Positions 43,623 through 57,222 are shown, counted from the first letter of the stretch. The stretch is 64,000 nucleotides of DNA from Rahnella woolbedingensis (GCF_003602095.1 NZ_RAHH01000014.1:84340-148339); one strand, 5' to 3'. Program-made: numbers and translations. Notes: generated from the sequence alone by a model not told the origin.

Positions 43623-46316
43623 TTAAGCGATAGTACGTTTGATCTCGATGATTTCGAAGACTTCGATCACATCACCAGTACGCACATCGTTGTAGTTCTT
43701 AACGCCGATACCACATTCCATGCCGTTACGAACTTCAGCAACGTCATCTTTGAAGCGACGCAGGGATTCCAGTTCGCCTTCGTAGATCACCACGTTTTCA
43801 CGCAGTACACGGATTGGGTTGTTACGCTTGATCATACCCTCAGTCACCATACAACCTGCAATAGCGCCGAATTTCGGTGACTTGAACACGTCACGAACTT
43901 CAGCCAGGCCGATGATTTGCTGTTTGTACTCTGGCGCCAACATACCGCTCATCGCCTGTTTAACTTCGTCAATCAGGTTATAGATAACGGAATAGTAACG
44001 CAGATCCAGGCTTTCGTTTTCTACGACACGGCGGGCAGAAGCATCTGCACGGACGTTAAAGCCCAGGATGATCGCGTTGGAAGCAGCGGCCAGTGTTGCG
44101 TCAGTCTCGGTGATACCACCGACACCCATACCGACGATTTTAACTTTAACTTCGTCAGTAGACAGATTCTGCAACGCATCGGAAATCGCTTCGCAAGAAC
44201 CCTGAACGTCTGATTTCAGAACGATGTTCAGTTCAGAAACTTCGCCTTCAGTCATGTTCGCGAACATGTTTTCCAGTTTAGATTTCTGCTGACGAGCCAG
44301 TTTCACTTCGCGGAATTTACCCTGACGATACAGAGCAACTTCACGAGCTTTCTTCTCGTCACGAACAACAGTCACTTCATCACCCGCAGCCGGAACGCTG
44401 GACAGACCCAGAACTTCGACAGGGATAGAAGGACCCGCAGACGTAATGTCACGACCCATTTCGTCACGCATCGCACGGACACGGCCGTATTCGAAGCCAC
44501 ACAGAATGATGTCGCCTTTGTTCAGAGTACCTTCCTGAACCAGAACGGTTGCAACCGGGCCACGACCTTTGTCCAGGAAGGACTCGATCACAACGCCACT
44601 TGCCATACCCGTGCGAACGGCTTTCAGTTCCAGAACTTCAGCTTGCAGCAGGATAGCCTGCAACAGATCGTCGATACCGGTACCGACTTTCGCAGAAACG
44701 TGGATGAACTGAGATTCACCGCCCCACTCTTCTGGCATAACGCCATACTGAGACAATTCAGTACGAACGCGGTCTGGGTCAGAGTCTGGCTTATCAATTT
44801 TGTTCACTGCAACCACGATTGGCACGCCAGCAGCTTTCGCATGCTGTACGGCTTCGATGGTTTGTGGCATCACGCCATCATCTGCTGAAACAACCAGAAC
44901 AACGATATCCGTTGCCTGAGCACCACGAGCACGCATTGATGTAAATGCGGCGTGTCCCGGTGTATCCAGGAAGGTGATCATGCCGTTTTCAGTTTCGACG
45001 TGGTACGCACCGATGTGCTGGGTAATACCGCCGGCTTCGCCTGCTGCCACTTTCGTAGAACGAATGTAGTCGAGCAATGAAGTTTTACCGTGGTCAACGT
45101 GGCCCATGATGGTCACAACCGGAGCACGTGGCTCAGCGGCAGCAGAAGAAGCTGTATCACGATCGCTCATCAGCGCTTCTTCCAGCTCGTTCTCACGACG
45201 CAGGATAACTTTGTGGCCCATTTCTTCCGCAACCAGTTGAGCAGTTTCCTGATCAATGACCTGGTTGATGGTGGCCATGGCGCCCAGTTTCATCATAGTT
45301 TTGATGACCTGAGAACCTTTAACTGCCATTTTGTTTGCCAGCTCAGCAACAGTAATGGTTTCACCCACGACAACATCGCGGTTCACTGCAACAACAGGCT
45401 TGTTAAAGCTCTGCTGTAAGGTGCTTGGCTTACGCTTACCTTTACCGTTACGGCCAACAGCACGGGCTTCTTCGCGATCCGCTTTAGATTCGGACAGTTT
45501 GTTGCCTTTTTTCTGTTTGGTCGCTTTTCCACCACGGGTACGGGTACGACGTTCGCCTTCAACTTTGGCGTCATTCTCGTCTTCAGCAGCACGAGCATGG
45601 GTAGAAGTGGTGACATGGTAGTCAGCAGATTCTGATTCGCTTGGCGCGACAGCTTCAGTCCAGACACCAGAGTCAGCCATTTTACGGGCTTCTTCTGCGA
45701 TGCGTTTGGCGTTTTCTTCGATCTTACGCTGGGCTTCTTCTTCCGTTTTGCGTTTCAGCTCTGCGGCTTCAGCTTCACGGCGGGCTTTCTCTGCCTGAGC
45801 TGGTTTAGTTACTTCGTCAGTATGTTGATTCGTCACTTTATCTTTTTCCGCTGCATCACGCTTAGCTTTATCAGCGGCCTCACGTTTAGCTTGCTCTTCG
45901 GCGGCGCGTTTGGCTTTTTCCTGAGCTTCGCGCTGGGCTTGCTCTGCTGCTGCACGCTGTGCCTGTTCTTCCGCGTCACGCTTCGCCTGCTCTTCCGCTT
46001 CGGCCTGGGCAACTTCTGCCTCGGTCATATCACGTTTAACATAAGTGCGTTTCTTGCGGACCTCGATTTGCACCGATTTACTCTTCCCGCCGGTGCTCGG
46101 AATATTCAGTGTACTACGCGTTTTGCGTTGTAACGTCAGTTTGTTTGTCGCACCGGCATTTCCGCCATTCAGGTGCGCCAATAAAGTTTCTTTTTCTTGC
46201 TGGGTCACAGAGTCAGCTTCGGACTTCGAGATCCCTGCATCAGCAAATTGCTGTACCAGGCGATCTACCGGAGTCTCAATCTCTGCCGCCAGCGATTTTA
46301 CAGTTACATCTGTCAT
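43623..46316 (-). CDS. infB: Translation initiation factor IF-2
   Basis: 897 residues. An N-terminal subdomain is followed by a highly charged, Ala/Glu/Lys/Arg-rich coiled-coil stretch (about 100-220: repeats of EEQAKR type), then the GTPase domain with [13 protein letters not shown] and NKID (near 400-510), and C-terminal domains that bind fMet-tRNA. It delivers initiator tRNA to the 30S subunit. E. coli makes shorter forms from internal starts; those were not located here. Confidence 0.96.
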   Translation of the reverse strand: MTDVTVKSLAAEIETPVDRLVQQFADAGISKSEADSVTQQEKETLLAHLNGGNAGATNKLTLQRKTRSTLNIPSTGGKSKSVQIEVRKKRTYVKRDMTEAEVAQAEAEEQAKRDAEEQAQRAAAEQAQREAQEKAKRAAEEQAKREAADKAKRDAAEKDKVTNQHTDEVTKPAQAEKARREAEAAELKRKTEEEAQRKIEENAKRIAEEARKMADSGVWTEAVAPSESESADYHVTTSTHARAAEDENDAKVEGERRTRTRGGKATKQKKGNKLSESKADREEARAVGRNGKGKRKPSTLQQSFNKPVVAVNRDVVVGETITVAELANKMAVKGSQVIKTMMKLGAMATINQVIDQETAQLVAEEMGHKVILRRENELEEALMSDRDTASSAAAEPRAPVVTIMGHVDHGKTSLLDYIRSTKVAAGEAGGITQHIGAYHVETENGMITFLDTPGHAAFTSMRARGAQATDIVVLVVSADDGVMPQTIEAVQHAKAAGVPIVVAVNKIDKPDSDPDRVRTELSQYGVMPEEWGGESQFIHVSAKVGTGIDDLLQAILLQAEVLELKAVRTGMASGVVIESFLDKGRGPVATVLVQEGTLNKGDIILCGFEYGRVRAMRDEMGRDITSAGPSIPVEVLGLSSVPAAGDEVTVVRDEKKAREVALYRQGKFREVKLARQQKSKLENMFANMTEGEVSELNIVLKSDVQGSCEAISDALQNLSTDEVKVKIVGMGVGGITETDATLAAASNAIILGFNVRADASARRVVENESLDLRYYSVIYNLIDEVKQAMSGMLAPEYKQQIIGLAEVRDVFKSPKFGAIAGCMVTEGMIKRNNPIRVLRENVVIYEGELESLRRFKDDVAEVRNGMECGIGVKNYNDVRTGDVIEVFEIIEIKRTIA

Positions 46317-46340
46317 GCTGTTCCTTCCTGCTACAGTTTA

Positions 46341-48325
<1,985 letters not shown>

Positions 48326-48384
48326 GCCCACCCCCAAGACATAAAAAAAGGGCTAAATAGCCCAGTGATTCTGTTGCCAAATAA

Positions 48385-48408
48385 CAAAAAACCCCGATAA
48401 ATCGGGGC
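48385..48408 (-). terminator. Terminator between tRNA-fMet and rimP
   Basis: CCCCGA, loop of four, TCGGGG, followed on the minus strand by TTTTTTG. It ends 60 bases before the rimP start, so transcription of rimP from the tRNA promoter must pass it, as in the E. coli metY-rimP region. Confidence 0.82.
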
Positions 48409-48461
48409 TTTATGCAACTGGACCCTATTCGCCGCATAGCGGCTTCGGTACAACTTTCGCG

Positions 48462-48545
48462 AAGTGTTATTTCAAATAGAAGCTTTCAAATTGGAACTGC
48501 AGAACATCACAGGTAGACACTGAAAGTCTATTTGAAATAAACACT
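48462..48545. repeat. 19-bp perfect inverted repeat downstream of tRNA-fMet
   Basis: AAGTGTTATTTCAAATAGA (48462-48480) is perfectly complementary to TCTATTTGAAATAACACTT (48527-48545). A further CTTTC/GAAAG pair extends the stem after a two-base bulge. The loop is about 34 bases. The outer arm ends eight bases from the tRNA 3' end, so the tRNA precursor would carry a long stem. Confidence 0.95.
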
Positions 48546-48553
48546 TAGGGAAA

Positions 48554-48630
<77 letters not shown>

Positions 48631-48690
48631 GTCCGAAAACGTGGCAAATACTACGCCGATAATCGCTAAAAAGCAAATTATCATAAAGAT

Positions 48691-48777
48691 TGGTACCGAG
48701 GACGGGACTTGAACCCGTAAGCCCATTCGGGCACTACCACCTCAAGGTAGCGTGTCTACCAATTCCACCACCTCGGC
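48691..48777 (-). tRNA. leuU: tRNA-Leu (anticodon GAG)
   Basis: 87 bases with a long variable arm (TGCCCGAATGGGCTT region) and an encoded CCA; the anticodon loop is TTGAGGT, anticodon GAG, decoding CUY. E. coli leuU lies in the same place after secG. In E. coli argG and yhbX separate leuU from metY; here the two tRNAs are 60 bases apart. Confidence 0.96.
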
Positions 48778-48863
48778 ACTCTTTTTTTTCACAATCGCTT
48801 GTACTGTCCAAGTACGAGCCACTGTTTAAAACCTTTCACTTCTTGCGATAAGAAGGTTACTGC

Positions 48864-49199
48864 TTAGTGAGGAACGTCACTGTTAGGCGCTGCTGGAGCT
48901 GCCGGTGCAGTGGTCTGCTCAGTTTTCGCTGGCTGACTCAGGTTTTCCCACTCACTACCTTTTTGGCTTTTATTGGTGCTCATGTTCCCGAGAATCAAAC
49001 TAATGATAAAGAACAGTGCTGCCAAAATGCCGGTCATACGGGTCATGAAGTTACCGGAACCACTCGAACCGAACAATGTGCCAGAAGCACCTGCTCCGAA
49101 AGAGGCTCCCATATCAGCGCCTTTACCTTGTTGCAGCATAACCAGAGCAACAAGCCCGATTGCTACGATAAGGAAAATCACCAGAAGAGCGTCGTACAT
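48864..49199 (-). CDS. secG: Preprotein translocase subunit SecG
   Basis: 111 residues, two transmembrane helices (about 2-20 and 53-72) joined by the conserved GKGADMGASFGAGASGTLFGS loop region, with an Ala/Pro-rich tail. SecG assists SecYE in protein export. The two tRNA genes follow. The 235-bp gap to glmM (49200-49434) holds its promoter region; I see no gene in it. Confidence 0.95.
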   Translation of the reverse strand: MYDALLVIFLIVAIGLVALVMLQQGKGADMGASFGAGASGTLFGSSGSGNFMTRMTGILAALFFIISLILGNMSTNKSQKGSEWENLSQPAKTEQTTAPAAPAAPNSDVPH

Positions 49200-49434
49200 A
49201 GTAGTACCTGTATCCTCGCGGGTTCACCGCATGCCAATTGCTTCTCACCATTTAGCAGGTCGTTCAAGGACCCACTGAAGCGGGTGTGAATACTAACCAA
49301 AGCCGTATTGCCGCGCAAGGGCAATTTTCATCAAACTGTTCGTTTGCGGAAAAAAACGGCAAATTGGCAGAAAAGTGGCTGGCAGGACGTTGTTCAGCCA
49401 CGCATATCTCGAAAATTCGCCGTTTTTTATCAGG

Positions 49435-50775
49435 TTACGCTTTGACTGCTTTTACAGCATCAGCAATGCGGTTAGCCAGTTTTTCAACCAGACTCGCATC
49501 TTCACCTTCTACCATGACACGCAGCAGAGGCTCAGTTCCTGATTTACGTAACAGCACCCGGCCGCGGCCTGCTAACTGTTTTTCAACTTCGGCCGTCACC
49601 TGCTTAACTTCGTCGGATTCCAGCGGATCATGCTCACCGGCAAAACGGACGTTAATCAGGATTTGTGGCAGCAATTTCATGCCACTGCACAGATCATGCA
49701 GGCTCATGTGATTACGTACCATGGCGGTAAGCACTTGCAAACCGGCCACAATGCCGTCACCCGTGGTGGTTTTATCCAGCAGGATAATGTGACCTGAGTT
49801 TTCAGCCCCGATACTCCAGCCTTTTTCCTGCATTTTTTCCAGCACGTAGCGGTCGCCCACTTTCGCGCGGGTGAACGGAATACCGAGCTGCTTTAATGCC
49901 AGTTCCAAACCCATATTGCTCATTAAAGTGCCGACGGCGCCACCTTTGAGCTGCCCCTGACGCAGGCCTTCACGTGCAATGATGTAGAGGATCTGGTCGC
50001 CATCCACTTTATTGCCTTCATGATCGACCATAATCAGACGATCGCCGTCACCGTCAAACGCCAGTCCTACATGAGCTTTTTCTGCCAGAACGCGTTGCTG
50101 TAACTGACGGACATCGGTCGCACCGCACTCTTCGTTGATGTTCATCCCATCCGGATCGCAGCCGATGGTGATCACTTTCGCACCCAGTTCACGCAGAACG
50201 CTTGGCGCGATGTGATAGGTCGCGCCATTGGCACAATCCACAACGATTTTCAGCCCGTTCAGGCTCAGTTCGCTCGGGAATGTCCCTTTACAGAATTCGA
50301 TATAACGACCGGCTGCATCGACGATACGGCTGGCCTTACCCAACGCGGCAGATTCTACGCAGGTGAGAGGTTTTTCAAGCTCAGCTTCAATGGCTTCTTC
50401 CACTTCATCGGGCAATTTAGTGCCATCAGTCGTGAAGAATTTGATGCCGTTATCGTAGAAAGGGTTATGCGAAGCAGAAATCACAATCCCGGCTTCAGCA
50501 CGGAAAGTACGTGTCAGATACGCAACCGCAGGTGTGGGCATCGGGCCGGTGAAAGAAGCAGACAGCCCTGCGGCCGCCAGACCGGCTTCAAGCGCAGACT
50601 CCAGCATGTAGCCGGAAATACGGGTATCTTTACCGATAATCACTTTACCTGAGCCATGACGCGCTAATACTTTGCCTGCAGCCCAGCCCAGTTTGAGAAC
50701 GAAATCAGGAGTAATCGGGCTATCGCCTACTTTTCCACGTATGCCATCAGTACCAAAATATTTACGGTTGCTCAT
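49435..50775 (-). CDS. glmM: Phosphoglucosamine mutase
   Basis: 446 residues. The phosphorylated serine is Ser102 in SASHNP, the magnesium loop is DGDGDR near 241, and the substrate-binding GENSGH and [12 protein letters not shown] segments follow. It turns glucosamine-6-phosphate into glucosamine-1-phosphate for UDP-GlcNAc, needed for peptidoglycan and LPS. It is two bases downstream of folP. Confidence 0.96.
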   Translation of the reverse strand: MSNRKYFGTDGIRGKVGDSPITPDFVLKLGWAAGKVLARHGSGKVIIGKDTRISGYMLESALEAGLAAAGLSASFTGPMPTPAVAYLTRTFRAEAGIVISASHNPFYDNGIKFFTTDGTKLPDEVEEAIEAELEKPLTCVESAALGKASRIVDAAGRYIEFCKGTFPSELSLNGLKIVVDCANGATYHIAPSVLRELGAKVITIGCDPDGMNINEECGATDVRQLQQRVLAEKAHVGLAFDGDGDRLIMVDHEGNKVDGDQILYIIAREGLRQGQLKGGAVGTLMSNMGLELALKQLGIPFTRAKVGDRYVLEKMQEKGWSIGAENSGHIILLDKTTTGDGIVAGLQVLTAMVRNHMSLHDLCSGMKLLPQILINVRFAGEHDPLESDEVKQVTAEVEKQLAGRGRVLLRKSGTEPLLRVMVEGEDASLVEKLANRIADAVKAVKA

Positions 50776-50777
50776 AA

Positions 50778-51617
50778 TTAATTTTTATCCCTTGCAGAAA
50801 GTGTCGCTTCCACGATACGCATCGCTTCGACGGTTTCTTTAACATCATGTACGCGAACTATCTGAGCTCCCTGCATGGCAGCAATCACAGCGCAGGCAAC
50901 ACTGCCCGTCACACGTTTCTCCGGTGACACATGCAGCAACTGCCCTACCATAGATTTCCTCGACATCCCCACCAGAAGTGGCAACCCGAAGTGATGGAAC
51001 TCAGCCAGCCTGGCGAGTAGCAGGTAGTTATGTTCTAAATTTTTACCGAAACCGAAGCCCGGGTCGAGCAGCAATTTGTTTTTCGGAATGCCGGCATTCA
51101 CACAACGGGCAATTTGATCGACAAAATACTGGTCTACTTGCGCAACGACGTTGTCGTAATGCGGGGCGTGCTGCATGGTTTTCGGGTCGCCTTGCATGTG
51201 CATCAGACAAACGGGTAATCCCGTTTCTGCCGCTGCCTGCAATGCTTCCGGCTCCTGAAGTGAACGAATATCGTTAATCAGATGCATACCGACATTTGCT
51301 GCTTCGCGGATAACCGACGCTTTCGAGGTATCCACGGAGATCCAGACATCAAAACGTCGGGCTATTGCTTCTACGACCGGCACCACACGGGCCAGTTCTT
51401 CCTCTTCGCTGACTTCAGCCGCACCCGGACGCGTTGATTCGCCGCCGATATCCAGGATTGTTGCCCCGGCATCGACCATCGCCTGAGCATGCCGAAGCGC
51501 AAGATCCAATGTGTTGTGTCGCCCGCCATCAGAAAATGAATCCGGGGTAACATTCAGGATCCCCATCACCTGGGGAAAAGTGAGATCCAGTGTCGACTCT
51601 CTGGCTGTGAGGTGCAT
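50778..51617 (-). CDS. folP: Dihydropteroate synthase
   Basis: 279 residues, TIM barrel. [15 protein letters not shown] near 18-32, GGESTRPGA near 58 and the DPGFGFGK segment near 185 hold the pterin and sulfonamide sites. It joins para-aminobenzoate to dihydropterin in folate synthesis. I see nothing in these loops that suggests sulfonamide resistance, but single changes were not compared in detail. Confidence 0.95.
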   Translation of the reverse strand: MHLTARESTLDLTFPQVMGILNVTPDSFSDGGRHNTLDLALRHAQAMVDAGATILDIGGESTRPGAAEVSEEEELARVVPVVEAIARRFDVWISVDTSKASVIREAANVGMHLINDIRSLQEPEALQAAAETGLPVCLMHMQGDPKTMQHAPHYDNVVAQVDQYFVDQIARCVNAGIPKNKLLLDPGFGFGKNLEHNYLLLARLAEFHHFGLPLLVGMSRKSMVGQLLHVSPEKRVTGSVACAVIAAMQGAQIVRVHDVKETVEAMRIVEATLSARDKN

Positions 51618-51682
51618 AAATCATGTCCCTTCTGGTCATTCGTAGAGGCAGTTTCAAATTCCGATGCAAAGAATGCACGCAT

Positions 51683-51708
51683 AAAAAACCCCGGGCAAGC
51701 CCGGGGTT
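51683..51708 (-). terminator. Terminator after ftsH
   Basis: CCCCGGGC, short loop, GCCCGGGG and then TTTTTT on the minus strand, in the gap between ftsH and folP. Confidence 0.88.
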
Positions 51709-51741
51709 GTGTGTTATCTGCGTTATTTTCCAACCAGCTGC

Positions 51742-53685
51742 TTATTTGCCGCTGAATTGCTCAAACATCGTGTTGCCAGGATTTGGCGTACGAGGTTCGT
51801 CAACTGGCGTTGGCGCTTTTGGAGCACCGCCGTCGTTAGAATTGCTGCTGCCGTTTTTACCGTTAGCATCATCCCAGCCAGCTGGCGGGCGAACTTCTGT
51901 ACGGTTCATCAGGTCATCAATTTGTGGCGCATCGATGGTTTCGTACTTCATCAGGGCATCTTTCATTGAATGAAGGATATCCATGTTTTCCATCAAAAGC
52001 GTACGCGCACGAACGTAGTTACGTTCAACCAGAGATTTCACTTCCTGATCGATGATGCGGGCAGTTTCATCAGACATATGTTTGGCTTTCGCGACTGAAC
52101 GACCGAGGAAGACTTCGCCTTCTTCTTCCGCATACAGCAACGGACCTAATTTCTCTGAGAAGCCCCACTGCGTAACCATGTTACGGGCAATAGAGGTGGC
52201 AACCTTGATGTCGTTTGACGCACCGGTCGACACTTTTTCCACACCGTAGATGATCTCTTCTGCAAGACGGCCACCGTACAAGGTAGAAATCTGGCTTTCG
52301 AGTTTCTGACGGCTGGCACTGATAGCATCGCCTTCAGGCAGGAAGAAGGTCACACCTAATGCACGGCCACGAGGAATAATGGTCACTTTATGCACAGGGT
52401 CATGCTCAGGAACCAGACGACCAATAATAGCGTGGCCTGCTTCATGATATGCAGTGGACTCTTTCTGCGATTCAGTCATCACCATGGAACGGCGCTCAGC
52501 ACCCATCATGATTTTGTCTTTGGCTTTTTCGAACTCAACCATCGACACCACACGTTTGTTACCACGTGCAGAGAACAATGCCGCTTCGTTGACCAGGTTA
52601 GCCAGGTCAGCACCCGAGAAGCCAGGGGTACCACGGGCAATCACAGACGCATCAACGTCAGTAGCCAGCGGAACGCGACGCATGTGAACTTTAAGGATCT
52701 GTTCACGACCACGTACGTCTGGCAAGCCCACAACAACCTGACGGTCGAAACGGCCCGGACGCAGTAATGCCGGGTCAAGAACGTCCGGACGGTTGGTTGC
52801 GGCGATCACGATAATACCTTCGTTACCTTCGAAGCCATCCATCTCAACCAACATCTGGTTCAGCGTCTGTTCACGTTCATCGTGACCACCACCTAAACCT
52901 GCACCACGCTGACGGCCAACGGCGTCGATTTCATCGATAAAGATGATACATGGAGCGGCTTTCTTCGCCTGTTCAAACATGTCACGCACACGAGATGCAC
53001 CGACACCCACGAACATTTCTACGAAGTCAGAACCCGAAATCGTAAAGAATGGCACTTTGGCTTCACCGGCGATCGCTTTCGCCAGCAAGGTTTTACCGGT
53101 ACCCGGAGGACCGACCATCAGAACGCCTTTAGGAATTTTACCGCCCAGTTTCTGGAAACGGCTCGGTTCGCGCAGGTAATCTACCAGCTCGCTCACCTCT
53201 TCCTTCGCTTCGTCACAACCTGCAACGTCAGCAAACGTGGTTTTGATTTGGTCTTCCGTCAGCATGCGGGCTTTGCTTTTACCAAAGGACATTGCGCCTT
53301 TGCCACCGCCACCCTGCATTTGTCGCATAAAGAATATCCAGACGCCAATCAGAAGCAGCATCGGGAACCATGAAATGAAGATAGTCGCCAGGAAACTCTG
53401 CTGTTCAGGCGGTTCACCAACAACTTTCACGTTTTTGCTCAGCAGCGTATCCAGCAATTTAGGATCATTAACCGGGATATAGGTTGTGTATTTGCTGCTG
53501 TCTTTTTTGATAACGTCAATCGCACGTCCATTGATACGTACTTCACGGACCTGGTCTTGGGCCACTTCGGTTGTAAAGGTAGTGTAATCTACCTTACTGC
53601 CATTAGATTCGCTGGGACCAAAACTCTGAAATACAGACATCAATACAACTGCGATGACTAACCAGAGGATCAGGTTCTTCGCCAT
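51742..53685 (-). CDS. ftsH: Membrane-bound ATP-dependent zinc protease FtsH
   Basis: 647 residues. Two N-terminal transmembrane helices (4-22, about 98-118) around a periplasmic domain, AAA module with GPPGTGKT, the pore FVG loop ([10 protein letters not shown]), DEID, and the zinc site HEAGH near 417. It degrades LpxC, RpoH and damaged membrane proteins. The ATG at 53685 aligns with E. coli; an in-frame TTG nine bases upstream is not needed. rlmE lies just upstream. Confidence 0.96.
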   Translation of the reverse strand: MAKNLILWLVIAVVLMSVFQSFGPSESNGSKVDYTTFTTEVAQDQVREVRINGRAIDVIKKDSSKYTTYIPVNDPKLLDTLLSKNVKVVGEPPEQQSFLATIFISWFPMLLLIGVWIFFMRQMQGGGGKGAMSFGKSKARMLTEDQIKTTFADVAGCDEAKEEVSELVDYLREPSRFQKLGGKIPKGVLMVGPPGTGKTLLAKAIAGEAKVPFFTISGSDFVEMFVGVGASRVRDMFEQAKKAAPCIIFIDEIDAVGRQRGAGLGGGHDEREQTLNQMLVEMDGFEGNEGIIVIAATNRPDVLDPALLRPGRFDRQVVVGLPDVRGREQILKVHMRRVPLATDVDASVIARGTPGFSGADLANLVNEAALFSARGNKRVVSMVEFEKAKDKIMMGAERRSMVMTESQKESTAYHEAGHAIIGRLVPEHDPVHKVTIIPRGRALGVTFFLPEGDAISASRQKLESQISTLYGGRLAEEIIYGVEKVSTGASNDIKVATSIARNMVTQWGFSEKLGPLLYAEEEGEVFLGRSVAKAKHMSDETARIIDQEVKSLVERNYVRARTLLMENMDILHSMKDALMKYETIDAPQIDDLMNRTEVRPPAGWDDANGKNGSSNSNDGGAPKAPTPVDEPRTPNPGNTMFEQFSGK

Positions 53686-53741
53686 GTCACTCAAGGGATT
53701 AACCTCATATTACAACTGTGTTAACAAACAGCGTTAGGGAA

Positions 53742-54371
53742 CTACAGTTTCCGCCCTGTCGCTACGATGTACACTTCTCGCGAACGTGCTCGGGAAGCGT
53801 CTGGCTTACGAATCTTCACCTTCGTAAACAGGGAGCGAATTTCCCGCAGGTATTCATCAAAGCCATCTCCCTGAAACACCTTCACCAGGAAACTTCCGCC
53901 TGGTGCTAATACATCCCGACACATATCCAGTGCTAATTCAACCAGATACATCGATTTTGGAATATCGACTGCCGGAGTACCGCTCATATTAGGCGCCATG
54001 TCAGACATGACCACCTGAACTTTATTTTCTCCCACGCGTTCAAGCAACGCTTTGAGAACTAATTCATCACGAAAATCCCCCTGAAGGAAATCGACTCCAA
54101 CAATAGGATCCATAGGTAAAAGGTCAAGAGCAATAATGCGCCCTTTGCTACCGATTTGCGTCGCCACGAACTGTGACCAACCGCCCGGAGCTGCACCTAA
54201 ATCGACCACCGTCATACCTTGTTTAAACAGCTTATCGCTTTGCTGTATTTCATCAAGTTTAAACCAGGCACGGGAGCGCAGCCCTTTTTTCTGTGCTTGT
54301 AGCACATATTTATCGCTAAAGTGTTCCTGCAACCAGCGACTGGAACTTGCAGAACGCTTCTTATTAGACAT
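53742..54371 (-). CDS. rlmE: 23S rRNA 2'-O-ribose methyltransferase RlmE (RrmJ/FtsJ)
   Basis: 209 residues. SAM-binding [13 protein letters not shown] near 57-69 and the K-D-K-E catalytic set (Lys in RAWFKLDE, Asp in MSDMAPN, Lys in FLVKVFQG) are visible. It methylates U2552 in the A-loop of 23S rRNA. It precedes ftsH as in E. coli. Confidence 0.96.
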   Translation of the reverse strand: MSNKKRSASSSRWLQEHFSDKYVLQAQKKGLRSRAWFKLDEIQQSDKLFKQGMTVVDLGAAPGGWSQFVATQIGSKGRIIALDLLPMDPIVGVDFLQGDFRDELVLKALLERVGENKVQVVMSDMAPNMSGTPAVDIPKSMYLVELALDMCRDVLAPGGSFLVKVFQGDGFDEYLREIRSLFTKVKIRKPDASRARSREVYIVATGRKL

Positions 54372-54553
54372 TATTTAGTAACCATATAGTTGTCCAACCA
54401 CCCTAAGTTAGAGCCTTTGGAACAAGCTGTTAGCATCATGACGTCTATGGCTAAGTCAGTATAATTGCCTTCCCGAAGCAGTCCGGGTTGGTCATATACA
54501 TGAGATGGCGGTAGAATGACCCGTTTTCAATCCCAACTTAAGCAAAAAAGACG

Positions 54554-54850
54554 ATGAATCTTAACAATAAACAAAAACAGTACCTGAAAGGTCTGGCACA
54601 TCCACTGAAACCGGTTGTTATGCTGGGCAACAACGGCCTGACAGAAGGTGTGTTGGCCGAAATCGAACAGGCACTGCAACATCACGAACTGATCAAGGTA
54701 AAAGTCGCGGCAGAAGAACGTGAGACGAAGACCTTGATCGTAGACGCGATTGTGCGTGAAACCAAGGCGTGTAATGTGCAAGTCATCGGCAATATGCTGG
54801 TACTTTATCGCCCTTCCACCGAAGACCGCAAAATTATCTTACCGCGTTAA
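54554..54850 (+). CDS. yhbY: CRM-domain RNA-binding protein YhbY
   Basis: 98 residues, one CRM domain; the GxxG loop is in MLGNNGLTEGV near 25. E. coli YhbY associates with pre-50S particles, so a role in ribosome assembly is likely. It is divergent from rlmE. Confidence 0.94.
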   Translation: MNLNNKQKQYLKGLAHPLKPVVMLGNNGLTEGVLAEIEQALQHHELIKVKVAAEERETKTLIVDAIVRETKACNVQVIGNMLVLYRPSTEDRKIILPR

Positions 54851-54916
54851 TCCATTTAGGTTTAACGAAAAGCGCTGTAGATTTTCGGAAAGGTGCCACG
54901 AAATCACGTTCAGGGG

Positions 54917-54937
54917 AAGGTCTCAGCAGGCCTTTTT
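54917..54937 (+). terminator. Likely terminator after yhbY
   Basis: AAGGTCT, CAGC, AGGCCTT with T5 following; one G-T pair. Confidence 0.65.
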
Positions 54938-54992
54938 ACTTTAGTTTTCAATTTACTGTGAAGCAATTCACTGCATGAATGTGAGAATTACA

Positions 54993-55020
54993 GGGCGAAA
55001 CATCGCGTTTCGCCCTTTTT
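54993..55020. terminator. Second hairpin between yhbY and greA
   Basis: GGGCGAAA, loop of seven, TTTCGCCC and TTTTT on the plus side. It is 11 bases from the end of the convergent greA. Confidence 0.75.
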
Positions 55021-55030
55021 AATGCAGATT

Positions 55031-55507
55031 TTAGAGGTATTCGACCTTCAATACTTCAAACTCAACATCACCGCCAGGCGTTTTGATGACCACAACGTCA
55101 TCCTGTTCTTTCCCGATCAAACCCCGTGCAATCGGGGAATTAACAGAAATGAGGTTCTGCTTAAAATCAGCTTCGTCGTCACCCACAATGCGGTATTTCT
55201 GTTCTTCTTCGGTGTCCAGATTCATTACAGTTACTGTGGCACCAAAAATCACGCGGCCAGTGGCTGGCATTTTGGTCACATCAATAACCTGAGCATTCGA
55301 AAGCTTAGCTTCGATTTCCTGGATACGCCCTTCACAAAAACCCTGCTGCTCACGCGCAGCATGGTATTCAGCATTCTCTTTTAAATCGCCGTGCTCACGT
55401 GCGGTCGCGATATCAGCAATGATTTTCGGACGACGGACACCTTTCAGGTGATCCAGTTCTTCACGTAATCTTTCTGCGCCACGCAATGTCATCGGAATCG
55501 GTTTCAT
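55031..55507 (-). CDS. greA: Transcript cleavage factor GreA
   Basis: 158 residues, identical length to E. coli GreA. N-terminal coiled coil ends with the acidic tip that inserts in the polymerase channel ([16 protein letters not shown], residues 39-54), followed by the FKBP-like C-terminal domain. It rescues backtracked RNA polymerase. A leader terminator and a probable sigma-E promoter lie upstream. Confidence 0.96.
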   Translation of the reverse strand: MKPIPMTLRGAERLREELDHLKGVRRPKIIADIATAREHGDLKENAEYHAAREQQGFCEGRIQEIEAKLSNAQVIDVTKMPATGRVIFGATVTVMNLDTEEEQKYRIVGDDEADFKQNLISVNSPIARGLIGKEQDDVVVIKTPGGDVEFEVLKVEYL

Positions 55508-55608
55508 ATCTTCATTACCTCTAACTTGGTCCTTTCGGTAAACACCGTCCTGATTGAATCAGGTAAGAAATTAAGCCAGCTCTTCTGACCGACTCTCTGG
55601 CGAAAAAC

Positions 55609-55644
55609 AAAAAAAACCTCACCCGGAGTTGCCACCAGGCCAGG
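55609..55644 (-). terminator. Leader terminator upstream of greA (GraL-like)
   Basis: On the minus strand CCT-GG-CCTGG, an eight-base loop, CCGGG-TG-AGG form an interrupted stem, followed by eight T. It lies 102 bases before the greA ATG and just after the predicted promoter, so most transcripts may end as a short leader RNA. E. coli greA has a comparable leader RNA called GraL. Confidence 0.7.
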
Positions 55645-55657
55645 ATTCATTTTGCAA

Positions 55658-55685
55658 TTTGATTCGTATTTTAACGTAGAGTTCC
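55658..55685 (-). promoter_or_regulatory. Probable sigma-E promoter of greA
   Basis: GGAACTC (-35), 16 bases, TCAAA (-10) on the minus strand fit the envelope-stress sigma-E consensus. E. coli greA is also transcribed by sigma-E in part. No comparable sigma-70 pair was settled on. Confidence 0.6.
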
Positions 55686-55788
55686 TTGAGGATCATCGTT
55701 TACTTTCAGCCACGTTGCGCCTTGGTTCGTAGCATCGTAGTATGGCACCACATTATCCCGCCGTTACCCAGAGCCTTTACTCAAAATA

Positions 55789-57222
55789 ATGCGTTTTTTA
55801 CGAATTGTCAGTGGATTAGCATGCGCGTTTGTACTGAATACAAATGCGGCTCAGATCGAAAATTACACAGAATATCTGCCTGACGGCACGAATCTGGCTG
55901 TGCTGGTACAGAAAATTGGCGCGCCTGCGCCTGCTATAGACTATCACGGTACCCAAATGGCGCTGCCCGCCAGTACCATGAAGATTCTGACCGCGCTGGC
56001 GGCTTTGCTGCAACTGGGCCCAGATTTTCGTTTCACCACCACACTCGAAACACCAGGTTCCATTTCTGATGGCGTATTAAAGGGCGATCTGGTTGCTCGT
56101 TTTTCCGGCGATCCGACTTTAAAACGTCAGAATATTCGGAATATGGTCGCCGTATTGAAAAAACAGGGCGTCAAAGAAATCACCGGTGATGTGGTCATCA
56201 ATACGTCGGTTTTTGCCAGCCATGATAAAGCGCCGGGATGGCCGTGGAACGACATCACCCAATGCTTCAGCGCTCCGCCGGCAGCAGCTATTGTCGACAG
56301 AAACTGTTTCTCAGTCTCGCTGTATAGCGCCCCGAAGCCTGACGAAAACGCATTTATCCGCGTGGCTTCATACTACCCGGTGCATATGTTCAGCGAAGTG
56401 CGCACTCTGGCGAAAGGCTCACCGGATGCACAATATTGTGAACTGGACGTCGTACCCGGTGAATTCAACCGCTATACCCTCACTGGCTGTCTGACTCAAC
56501 GCAGCGAACCTTTGCCGCTGGCGTTCGCGATTCAGGATGGTGCCAGTTATGCCGGCGCTATACTGAAAGATGATCTGTTGCAGGCTGACATTCAGATTGA
56601 TGGCACGTTAAAGCGTCAGACTCAGCCAACACCGGCTGGCACCGTACTGGCACAAACCCAGTCGGCGCCATTGCATGACCTGTTGCATCAGATGCTGAAA
56701 AAATCAGACAACATGATCGCCGATACGGTATTTCGTACTATTGGTCATCAGCGTTTTGGCGTGCCGGGAACGTGGCGTGCGGGCTCAGATGCTGTCCGTC
56801 AGATTTTGCGTCAAAAAGCAGGCGTGGATTTAGGCAACTCTATCCAGGTCGATGGATCCGGTCTTTCGCGCCATGACTTGCTGTCACCGGCCACTATGAT
56901 GCAGGTGCTGCAATACATCGCGCAGCACGATAAAGAGTTAGACTTTATCTCAATGCTGCCACTCGCCGGTCATGACGGAACCTTGCAATATCGCGGCGGT
57001 CTTCATGAAGCTGGCGTTGACGGCAAAGTGTCAGCGAAAACCGGCTCCCTGTCTGGCGTGTATAACCTTGCAGGCTTTATTACGACAGCCAGCGGACAGC
57101 GAATGGCCTTTGTACAGTTCCTCTCTGGCTATGCAGTCCCACCTGAAGATCAACGCACACGACGGGCTCCTCTGGTGCGCTTCGAAAGCCGTCTCTACAG
57201 GGATATCTACCAAAATAATTAA
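55789..57222 (+). CDS. dacB: D-alanyl-D-alanine carboxypeptidase/endopeptidase DacB (PBP4)
   Basis: 477 residues with a signal peptide (cleavage near AQ at 21-22). The serine peptidase S13 motifs are Ser62-x-x-Lys65 (STMK), SDN in KKSDNMIADT and KTG in SAKTGSLSG. It trims and cleaves peptidoglycan cross-links in the periplasm. It is divergent from greA, and pmrA follows after 20 bases. Confidence 0.95.
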   Translation: MRFLRIVSGLACAFVLNTNAAQIENYTEYLPDGTNLAVLVQKIGAPAPAIDYHGTQMALPASTMKILTALAALLQLGPDFRFTTTLETPGSISDGVLKGDLVARFSGDPTLKRQNIRNMVAVLKKQGVKEITGDVVINTSVFASHDKAPGWPWNDITQCFSAPPAAAIVDRNCFSVSLYSAPKPDENAFIRVASYYPVHMFSEVRTLAKGSPDAQYCELDVVPGEFNRYTLTGCLTQRSEPLPLAFAIQDGASYAGAILKDDLLQADIQIDGTLKRQTQPTPAGTVLAQTQSAPLHDLLHQMLKKSDNMIADTVFRTIGHQRFGVPGTWRAGSDAVRQILRQKAGVDLGNSIQVDGSGLSRHDLLSPATMMQVLQYIAQHDKELDFISMLPLAGHDGTLQYRGGLHEAGVDGKVSAKTGSLSGVYNLAGFITTASGQRMAFVQFLSGYAVPPEDQRTRRAPLVRFESRLYRDIYQNN

